Part shown: positions 43,833 through 52,600 of the stretch, one piece after another | Layout: the number at the start of each line of letters is the position of its first letter | Numbering within the stretch: the stretch's first letter is position 1 | From: an uncultured Christensenella sp. | GTDB lineage: Bacteria; Bacillota; Clostridia; Christensenellales; UBA3700 | DNA: 64,000 nt | Assembly: GCA_910579785.1 (NCBI GenBank) | Contig: CAJTVJ010000001.1 | Location: forward strand, 62,001-126,000 | Direction: 5' to 3' | Translations under genes and position numbers: made by a program | Notes under the pieces: model-generated | What the model was told of the DNA's origin: nothing | What the model saw: the letters and a program-made list of their open reading frames with translations, nothing else | Databases searched by the model: none

Positions 43833-44717
43833 ATGATAAAGAAAATATCAAAGTTGACGTTGTTAGTCTTTCTTATGGGTATGGTGCTGGCAAGCGTAGT
43901 CGGATGTCAGGAGGCCCCCATGAAAGAAGAGGATAAATATCAGAATTGGGAGGTGGATTGGGACGGATACCGTCCTAGCGTCAAAGACCCGTCGGACGAG
44001 GGAAATGACGGCGATGACGGAAACGTAGACGAAAGTCCCGACGATACCGAACAAAATATACCTGCGGTAAAGCCCGTTACATACACCAAAATGCTAAAAA
44101 GCAATACCGCAAATCTCAATATCAGGTCTGCGCCTACGACAAGCGCGAGCGTTGTCGGCAAAATGGATAAGGGCGATATGGTGAGATACGAGGGCTTGCA
44201 AAACGGCTGGTATAAGACTGTGTATAAGGAAAAGACGGCTTACATCTATGCGGGCAACAACTATGTAAGCATAGTGCATATGAAGCAGGGCAGCGAGGAT
44301 ATTGAGAGAGTAATTGCTGTCGGCGAAGAGTTGCTTGGCCATCCGTACGTATGGGGAAGCCAGCGCTATCATTGGGGCAACGGCAAACTCAATACCAACT
44401 TTGTGCCAGGACAGTTCGACTGCTCAGCGCTGATGCAATACATCTTCTTTAAAGGAGCCAACGTGCTTATGGACCTCAATACCCGTACGCAGGTCGTACA
44501 GGGCGAAAAGGTTGAGGAAGGACAGCTTAGACGCGGCGACGTAATGTTTTTCACCAACGACAGCAGATATAACAACACAGGCATCGAGCGCGTAGGACAC
44601 GTGGCGCTGTATCTCGGAGATAATTACATACTGCACACGGCTTCCGACTATGCGGTGATAGAGGAGATATCTGCCAAGAGATGGAGCTATTTTATCGTCG
44701 CAAAACGCTTTATATAG
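43833..44717 (+). CDS. SH3b-NlpC/P60 cell-wall hydrolase lipoprotein
   Basis: Start at ATG 43833 behind AAGGAGG. The 294-residue protein has a lipobox (SVVGC), an acidic low-complexity spacer (about 25-85), a bacterial SH3 domain (about 88-150, LNIRSAPTTSASVVGKMDKG) and an NlpC/P60 domain (about 155-294). Catalytic residues are the Cys in FDCSALM (about 197) and the His in GHVALYLGD (about 256), with a later His in YILHTAS. Such enzymes cut stem-peptide bonds in peptidoglycan, usually D-gamma-Glu to the diamino acid. An insert (YHWGNGKLNTNF) precedes the Cys. Lipid anchoring puts it at the outer membrane face. Confidence 0.92.
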   Translation: MIKKISKLTLLVFLMGMVLASVVGCQEAPMKEEDKYQNWEVDWDGYRPSVKDPSDEGNDGDDGNVDESPDDTEQNIPAVKPVTYTKMLKSNTANLNIRSAPTTSASVVGKMDKGDMVRYEGLQNGWYKTVYKEKTAYIYAGNNYVSIVHMKQGSEDIERVIAVGEELLGHPYVWGSQRYHWGNGKLNTNFVPGQFDCSALMQYIFFKGANVLMDLNTRTQVVQGEKVEEGQLRRGDVMFFTNDSRYNNTGIERVGHVALYLGDNYILHTASDYAVIEEISAKRWSYFIVAKRFI

Positions 44718-44795
44718 CGCATTGACAAAAGAAAAATAATAGAGACACAAAAGATAAATGCCGTCTAAAAATATATGGATGAAACGGCACGGCGG

Positions 44796-44879
44796 CACAG
44801 GCGGATATAGCAAATAAAAAGGAGTAGTAAGCACTTTAAATGCGCACGGCAGTAAAATAGACGGATATATCCGCCTGTG
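44796..44879. repeat. 13-bp perfect inverted repeat in intergenic region
   Basis: CACAGGCGGATAT (44796-44808) is mirrored by ATATCCGCCTGTG (44867-44879) with 58 bases between. A GGAG at 44821 precedes a six-codon ORF only. It may be a folded 3' region of the hydrolase transcript or a small element scar; no other gene is visible between 44718 and 45044. Confidence 0.45.
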
Positions 44880-44933
44880 TAAGTAAAAAAATCATAATAC
44901 TTTTATATGGACAAATCAGTTATATATCTTTCG

Positions 44934-45037
44934 CTCTCGGTATTTATAAATTTGCCATAAATGCCTCCATTAAACCGAGAGTGCAGCCTCCTTGTATAAA
45001 GGCGTCCCTAAATGGGCATAACCGCATATGAGGAGGC
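44934..45037 (+). promoter_or_regulatory. Structured leader with two anti-Shine-Dalgarno copies
   Basis: CTCTCGGT (44934-44941) pairs with ACCGAGAG (44974-44981). GCCTCC occurs twice (44963-44968 inside that stem-loop, and 44986-44991 after it), and each copy is complementary to GGAGGC (45032-45037), which contains the ribosome binding site of the rubrerythrin gene. Mutually exclusive pairing could switch translation on and off. No known riboswitch class recognised. Confidence 0.45.
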
Positions 45038-45044
45038 AATTTTT

Positions 45045-45581
45045 ATGAATGAGATCAACAAGAGCCGCACGTATGAAAACGTAATAAAAGAGATAGAGAG
45101 CAGAGGCAAGAATATGGCGTTGCTCCGCGTGTTTTCCGACAGAGCAAAGGCGCAGGGATATTTTACCGTAGCGCATAAGTTGGACGAGGTGACTAAGCAG
45201 GAGAGCGAGCATTGCGCGGTGCTTTACAGAATAATGCAAGAGGGCGACGAGATAGACACTCTCGCCAATTTGATATATTGTGCAGGACAGCTCAACGCAA
45301 GCTCGGCAAGACTTAGGACGCAGTTTGTCGCTACGGCAAAGGAAGAGGGCTTTGATTATATTGCCGGCGTCATAGACGAGATAGCCAAAGTCGATACGCA
45401 GACCGAGATGCAGCTCAAAGAGATAATGGAAGAGCTTAAAGTAGGTAAGCTGTACGTTGGAGACAAATCGACTGCTTGGCAGTGTATAAAATGCGGTTGC
45501 AGTGTCGAGAACTCGAATGCGCCCGATATCTGTCCTCTTTGCGCGTCGCAAAAGGGTTTTTTCGCCAAAATCAAAAAGTAA
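45045..45581 (+). CDS. Rubrerythrin-family protein
   Basis: Start at ATG 45045 behind GAGGAGG. The 178-residue protein has an N-terminal ferritin-like helical region (ExxH in QESEHCAVLYRI) and a C-terminal rubredoxin-like knot WQCIKCGCSV...CPLCASQKGFF (two CxxC pairs). Rubrerythrins reduce hydrogen peroxide in anaerobes. The diiron ligand set is not as clear as in classical rubrerythrin, so a divergent member is likely. The preceding leader can sequester the ribosome binding site, suggesting translational control, plausibly by redox or metal state. Confidence 0.8.
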   Translation: MNEINKSRTYENVIKEIESRGKNMALLRVFSDRAKAQGYFTVAHKLDEVTKQESEHCAVLYRIMQEGDEIDTLANLIYCAGQLNASSARLRTQFVATAKEEGFDYIAGVIDEIAKVDTQTEMQLKEIMEELKVGKLYVGDKSTAWQCIKCGCSVENSNAPDICPLCASQKGFFAKIKK

Positions 45582-45608
45582 AAATTTATTAGAACAAACG
45601 CGTGTCAA

Positions 45609-45635
45609 GACGCTGTCTAAGGGCAGCGTCCTTTG
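45609..45635 (+). terminator. Probable terminator of the rubrerythrin gene
   Basis: GACGCTG (45609-45615) pairs with CAGCGTC (45624-45630), followed by a short CTTTG; the T-run is weak. Confidence 0.55.
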
Positions 45636-45660
45636 TCATATGCAAATTTAAGAAAAACCG

Positions 45661-45689
45661 TTGTAATAATCTTTTAATTATGTTATTAT
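45661..45689 (+). promoter_or_regulatory. Sigma-A type promoter of the orphan regulator
   Basis: TTGTAA (45661-45666), 17 bases, TATTAT (45684-45689), about 50 bases before the ATG at 45742. Confidence 0.6.
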
Positions 45690-45741
45690 ATAGAAGGTTT
45701 TGACGGCAATAGTGTCAAAATCGTTTGTTTGGGGGATAAAA

Positions 45742-46407
45742 ATGAAATTTTTAGTCATTGACTCGGATACTGCCGCGATAAAAGACGCCGTCAATGCCTT
45801 AAAGGGCTTGGGGGAATGCGATTGCGCGCACGACCTATTGGACGGCGTGTATATGGTGAATAATTGCGATTATGATTTGATAGTCACCGAGATACGTTTT
45901 CCCAAAGACCCAAGCGAATATGCGTTGAAAGAGCTCGGCAAGGCATTGGAATGTCCCGTGGTAGTGCTGTCGTCGGAGAGCAGCGTTGCTAAAAAAGTAG
46001 AGGCGCTGCGCAGCGGCGCGGATGATTATATAACCAAGCCTTTTGATAGAGACGAACTGTCAGCAAGAGTTGAGGCAGTACTTCGCCGTTGCAGGGGCAA
46101 ACAACGCGATTTATATTCTCAGGACGGTATTGAACTTGACTTTAAGAATAAAATGATGACGATAGACGGAAAAATGGTCAAGCTGTCATTAAGAAAATAT
46201 GAAATATTAGAATATCTTATACGTCGCCGCAACGTGATAATATCCAAAGAGAGGCTTTTCAACAGAATTTGGGGGGCGGATCAGGATACTGTAGTAAGCG
46301 TAGTTGAAGTGTATATCTCAGAGCTTAGAAAGCTGCTCAAAAGCTATGGAAAGGTGGGGCATATAAAGACGGTAAGCGGTATGGGATATATGTGGCAAGA
46401 CAAATAA
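45742..46407 (+). CDS. Orphan OmpR-family regulator with Glu in place of phospho-Asp
   Basis: Start at ATG 45742 behind GGGGGA. The 221-residue protein has a receiver domain and a winged-helix DNA-binding domain (about 125-220). Residue 50, the phospho-acceptor position, is Glu (LIVTEIRFP) where the regulator at 27158 has Asp (VILDIML). The switch Thr is Ser (VLSSES), and the Lys in TKPF is kept. Glu at this position often mimics the phosphorylated state, so it may be always active or respond to another signal. No kinase gene is adjacent. The giant lipoprotein operon starts 268 bases downstream and is a plausible target. Confidence 0.88.
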   Translation: MKFLVIDSDTAAIKDAVNALKGLGECDCAHDLLDGVYMVNNCDYDLIVTEIRFPKDPSEYALKELGKALECPVVVLSSESSVAKKVEALRSGADDYITKPFDRDELSARVEAVLRRCRGKQRDLYSQDGIELDFKNKMMTIDGKMVKLSLRKYEILEYLIRRRNVIISKERLFNRIWGADQDTVVSVVEVYISELRKLLKSYGKVGHIKTVSGMGYMWQDK

Positions 46408-46409
46408 TT

Positions 46410-46438
46410 TTGACATAAAAAGTCTTATTTAATAAAAT
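46410..46438 (+). promoter_or_regulatory. Promoter candidate of the giant surface-protein operon
   Basis: TTGACA (46410-46415), 17 bases, TAAAAT (46433-46438). A second candidate is TTGCAA (46511-46516), 18 bases, TATAAA (46535-46540). Closer to the gene, TTTAAG occurs at 46601-46606 and 46612-46617, an 11-base period that could bind an OmpR-type regulator. Confidence 0.5.
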
Positions 46439-46675
46439 TAATACAATTTTAAATGTAAATTCTTTGTAAAATATTAAAAAATATTAAAAGCAAATTTAGT
46501 AGTTTTTTCATTGCAAGACCACCATATGTTGTGCTATAAAGCGCATAGCGGATAAGTTGAAGGGTTTTTTATTATATATACGCGCATATAGATAAAAAAC
46601 TTTAAGATAATTTTAAGGTAGATATTTTAAAATATACGTGTAAGAAAATCTATGAATTTCTGAGAGGGAAAATTT

Positions 46676-49600
46676 ATGAAAAAATCCAAAATAATCACTG
46701 TGGTGCTTTTGATAGTCATATTGGCGACTGTCTCTATGGCCGCGCTTGTTGCTTGCGATAAAACGCATACGCATAATTGGTCAAGCGAGTACATAGAAGA
46801 CGGAGAGCAACACTATCAGACATGCGACGGTTGCGAAGAAAAAAAATATAGCAACCACGATTTTACATACGGCGATTGCGTATGCGGAAAAGAATATGAA
46901 GAGAATAACGGCGGCAATAATGGCGGCGGCACGGTAAAGCCTCCGTCTGGAAAGCTCGACCCGATGGGATTCCTCAACAAAATCGTTGAGTCGATAGATT
47001 CTCCCGACGACGTACTCAATCTCAACATAACAGCTACTTTGGATTCTAAGAAAGATTTTATCTATGTTATAAGCCTTAAAGGCAATCTTTATGAACTTAT
47101 GGACAAAACTACGGAGGACGGCGAGCCGATAGCGCCTACCAAGGGTAAGAACGAGTTGGCGTTCACCATACACACTCAGAGTAAGTCGCAAAGTCAAGCT
47201 AAGGAACTTGTCTTTGCAATGTATATAATCGACGAAAAAATGTATATAGATTTGGCAGACGGATCCCCTCTCTTATATCTGTCGGACTTCGATGCCAATT
47301 ATTTACTTCAAATCATAAAAGGTGCGGGCGGTATGCTCGGCGACCTTTTGGAAGGACTAGATCCAACGATATTAAAACTTATCCCTCAAGTTTTAAATCT
47401 TTTCGTATTTGCAAAACCTGTTACTACCGTAAATGCTGATAAATCCGTAGATATATCAATGGAAGTAAAGATAAATTATCTTTTAGGCGCGGTAGACAAG
47501 GTGTTGGGCGCGTTGGGACTTGATCTTCCGGTTGATATAGCTCCTATAATTAAATACTTGCAGACGTTGATACCGTCGGACGAAAGTTTTTTCCTCAAAG
47601 CGAACTTTGCGGCAGACGGCGCGTTGAATACTGTTGGGTTTGACGGAATTAGAAAAGATCCTGACAGCGGATTTACGTTGCAAGCAGAGATAGAGATTAC
47701 CGACAAGGCGTCGGCGGACATAGGCGTACCGTCGGAGAGCGACATCGAGGTTACTGATTTCAGCTTTACTAACATACAGTTCGCCATAGATTTAAAAGTT
47801 GCTTCGAGTCTTGACGAGTCGGGCAGTGAGACGCCTCTCGACGTAGGTAAGCTTATCAACGGATTTTTGCCGACAGCCAACATTCCGGAAGGTCTGTTGC
47901 TTATCAAGGGCGGCACGGGATTGAGACTTTCATTCAAGCTTGATCTTGACCTTGATTATGACAAAAAAGGCACCGACAAAAACAAGATGGCAATAGAATT
48001 GTTCCTCTTGGATCCCAGGACGGGCAGACCTGTCGAAGTATCCCCTCAAATGGGTATATACTATATCGACGGAAGCTTCTATTTAAATACCGACAATATG
48101 CTTCCCAACTACCTCAACGGACTCAACATAAAGCTTGACGCAAGCCTTGCAGAGCTCATGGATATGCTTGTAAGTCTTGTTACGGACGCGATAGACAAGG
48201 CGTTTGGCATAAGTTTTGACGAGATAAGAAACAAGGGCGCAAAACTCAACGACAACGGCAGTATCAGCATACCGTCGAGCAGCGTACTCAGCAGCGTATT
48301 GCGTTCGTCGTCGGCAAGCGTAGTCGCTTTGGCGGCGGAAGATAACGGAGAATATAAGCTTTCCGCAGGCATAGCAAATCTTGTCAATGCGGTTGCCGCA
48401 GTGCTTGGATTGGCTGGCACCAAAGATGAAGACGGCAATTTGACTCCTCCGAATATCTACACTGACGACACAAGTATAAAAGTGGTTGTAAACAATGAAT
48501 TTTTTAGAATTTTGGGCGGACTTATACCGGCATTGAGCACGATAAAACTTCCTTCTCAAATTGGCGATATAGTTTTGTCAATCAACACTTTTAAGGGCGG
48601 TATAGAGAGTATTACCGTCAGCACCACCGTCAACAACGTGACCACCGAGTTAAAAGACAAGGAGACGGTCACAGTAATAACTCCTGCGCTCAACGTAGAA
48701 CTTGCGATAGGCAATTTCTTCATATGTTTTGAAGACGACGGTTTGGGCGATTATATCAATACCAAAGTCGACAAGGAAAATACCAACTATCTATCTTCGC
48801 TCAACGGCGTTATAGAGCATATGCTTGGCGGAATACGATTCAGCAGCGGCTTTAATATGGTATTTGACAAGGGCACATATGATTTGGCTCCGTTTATTGC
48901 CGGATTTGGCGTAAAAGAGGTAGAAAATTCGCACATCCTTTGGGAATTTACGGATAAATTCATACTTGACGCGTCGCTCAACTTGCAGATCGCGCTGAAT
49001 AGAACTGACACGGCAAAATCAATGATAGTACTTGAATTGAAGACCGAGTCGGGTATCAAAGTCGGCGAGGGAGATAATTGGATAATCAAACCCGGTCAAG
49101 TATTGTTTGGTATATATGGATATAATAATAATATTTATATAGATATATCCAATTTCAATATTGCCGGTATAGTGTTGCCAAAACTCAGCTTCTCGCTCAA
49201 CTTTACGGATCTCATATACACGTTGCTTGACGACGTAGTAAGCAAATTGCTTGCGCAGATCAACGTAACGGGCGGAGACTTGAAGTTTGAACTCAACTTT
49301 AAAGACTTGTTCGGTATCGGCAAGTCTGACATTGCAGGCAAAGGCGAGGACGGAGCGGTTGCTCAAAATGCGCTTGCAGGCGGCGGAGCGTCGTATGCAA
49401 GCAGTGCGATAGACCCTTCGGCTGCGCTAGTTCTCATATTCAATACCGAAAAAATACAGCCTGTGCTGTCATTGGCTACAATACTCGCGATACTTTCGGC
49501 GACGGGCACGGACCTCGGCAATACGCTTAGCGAAGCATTGAGCCTTATGGAGCTTGATCTGTCGATAGATATGGACAGAAACGAAGGCTTTAAGTTTAGT

Positions 49601-52600
49601 TTTGCAGGTGAATTTATACCAAAACTCGACGAAAACGGCGAGGCTGTCTACTACTTTGACAAAGACAACAACAAGATAAAAGTAGAAGAGGGCAAAATTT
49701 ACAGGCACATCAGTGAGAAGCCGCAAGACGAGAAGGACGACCCCAACAGCAAAATTGTCTACTACACGACGAAAAAATACAATTACGGCAGCAATTTGAA
49801 GCTTGTCTTTGAGGCGGGCACTGAGAATTTCCCGATAATCGTAGGAAATCTCGGCGAGCATAAATATCCGATAGAAGACAAGGTCGAATACTTTGAAGAA
49901 TTTAAATCAGACCTAATACAGGCGATAGTCGATACGGTGGGTAAAGCTGCTATATCTTTGGATATAGATTTGAATACGCTTGACAATCAGATGAACATCA
50001 CCAAGCTTATCAATACCATATTGGCTAATATGGGCAAGAAGTTAGATTTGCCTATATCGTTGGATCTTGACGATTGGAATGCGCACGTACAGCTTCTCTT
50101 GTCTTGGGATCTTGATTTGACCAAATTCTCCAACAGTAAGATAATGTTGGAATTGAAGTTTGAAGAAAAGAACATACTCGGACTTTATATCAACCGTAAC
50201 AGCATAATAGTCGACCTCACGGGACTTGGCTTGTTCAGCGGTGAAATAGTCAATTCTTCAATCGTCACCAAAGTCTTCAAGATGATAGACGGCGTTATTA
50301 AAAATATCGGCGATTTGGATTTGAATAAGATAATCAACGATTTGTTGAAGAATGCAGGCTTGCCTACTGTCGGCACTAAGCCGGAGGGCGGTCAATCAGA
50401 ATCAACAGCAGGCGGCGACGTAGCTACTGACGGCGACGTTCCGACTATCGGAGAAGGATTGCAGATAAACGACTTTATATCGTATTTGACGCAAGCTATA
50501 AGACTTGAAGATACGGCTATCGTCATAGACTTTACGTCTTCACTCATCAACGGTATGCTGACAGAACTTGTAGGACTCAACTTGGGAATGAATTTGGGAG
50601 TAAACGGCAGATTCGACTTGTTTGGCGACAGCTTGGATCTTGGCATAAAGGTTGAAGATATCGAGATGGACGCTAAGCTCAGCCTGTCTGTCGGCAAAGA
50701 CGTGACAATTCCTGTCAACTTTGACGAAGTTCCTGACTGGGACGCCACCAGCGGAAAAACTTTTGCAACTACTTTGCTCAACAATCTTGACATAGGATTT
50801 ACGATAGACCTTGCCAATTATACCAACGATACGGTAGATCTGCAAAATACTCTGGGCGGAACGGATAATTACAAGATGTTCACCAGAATTATAATCGAGA
50901 AGATAACCAATCCTGCCGGAAAGAAACTGACGGGAACTGCACATTCAGTAACAGCTCCGGAAGGGTCGTTCCTTATTACGTTGGCGCATATCAACAGGGC
51001 AATGTATGACGACAATCAATCGGCAAGCGCAAGTGCAAAGCCAATGGTTTATATCGTACTTGACCACAGAAAAGCCAGCGGTCAGCTGCAAGTGGTGCTG
51101 TGTTCAAACTTGATAAGCGTCTTGGGTATAGATATCGGTGACAAAATAAATCCTATAAATGCAGACCTTGACCTTGTCGGCATGTTGGCTCCAATGATAG
51201 ACGATTTGTTGAAATCTATCGACGGCGCTATTGACGGTATGGGAGAGCAACTCACAGGCGGCGCGCAAAGCGCGTCACAAGACGCACCTATGGCTTTGGC
51301 AGGAGATCAGCCTTCCGAGCCTACCGGTATAGAAAAGGTATTTGCTGATCTTGACATCATCAAGCTTCTTGGCAAGGACGGTATCATGCTCAATCTTAGA
51401 GCCAACGGTACGTTCAACGTTACGATAGAATTCGATCCTTATATAATCAATAAACTCATAGACGACATTATGGGTTGGGTATTTGCAAAGGGTACCGGAC
51501 ATACGTCGTTGATAAATCTCGCAGAGATGGCGCCTGATATGTTCAAACAAGATTATCTGAGCATGATCACTTGGACGAGAGAAGAATATGGCGCGGATAA
51601 AAAGCGTAATACTCTTTGGGGTGATTTAATGGACGTGCTACCTGATTTAGCGAAAGATGCTTTGAGAAGTATTATAGGCGGATTTGCCGATATGATAGCG
51701 GACGGAACTATTCAGGGTATAGCTTCGCAGTTGAGACCTATTATATCAGGCTTGTTGCCGTTTGCCGTTTGGAATACGGCGACGCTGGAAGTCAATATCG
51801 TTGACGCAACGATTGCGAACATACATTTCAAAGGTCAAGACACGTGGGAACACATTTATATCGACAACGATCCGTCAAAAGACATCGCATACGATAAGAA
51901 TAAAGACGCAAGAGGCGGTCCGCAGACCAACGGTAAGGAGCTTTTCTATACAGAAATATTTATCTACAACTCGTCAAAGAGCGTAGGCGAATATCCTGCC
52001 AACGGCACTGACAAAGGACTTGTCACTTGGGCGGATATACCGACCAACATCACGTTCATGCCATACATCTATTCATCCGTAAAAGACGGTGTGGAAGAGA
52101 TCATAGATACGCACTTTACTAAGAAAGTTGCGATTTATCAACGCGGAACAACGATAATGAGAGCCGACGTTGAATTCAAGATAGTCAGCGGTCAATTCCG
52201 TGACGATATGACGGTGAACAATCTATTAAGTAAGCTCAGCACAGCAGGAGATTATCAAGTCGAAGCTACGGCAAGATTCTCCAACGGCACTGTACGCAGA
52301 CTTATGATAGATATTGAAGCAAGAGACGAGGGCGGCGGTCTTGATTATATCGAGCCTATCGAAATGCACGCGTATGACGACGCGTTGCCTGACTTTGTCA
52401 CTGTATACACCAAGGACGGTAAGTCGAGAAAGATAAACACAAGATATCTAACTGTCACAGGTTGGAGACCCAATACTTTTGAAGAGCATGACGTAACGGC
52501 GCAAGTGTCCTTCAAGAACGGCACGACGTTGCCTATGGATATACATTATCTTGACAGCACAGTTACGACTATTATAATCAACGGAGTCGAGGGCAAGAAC

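Noticed and set aside
44839..44861. Small gene after the GGAG at 44821
   Set aside because: The ORF is only six codons, with no similarity or conservation to judge by.
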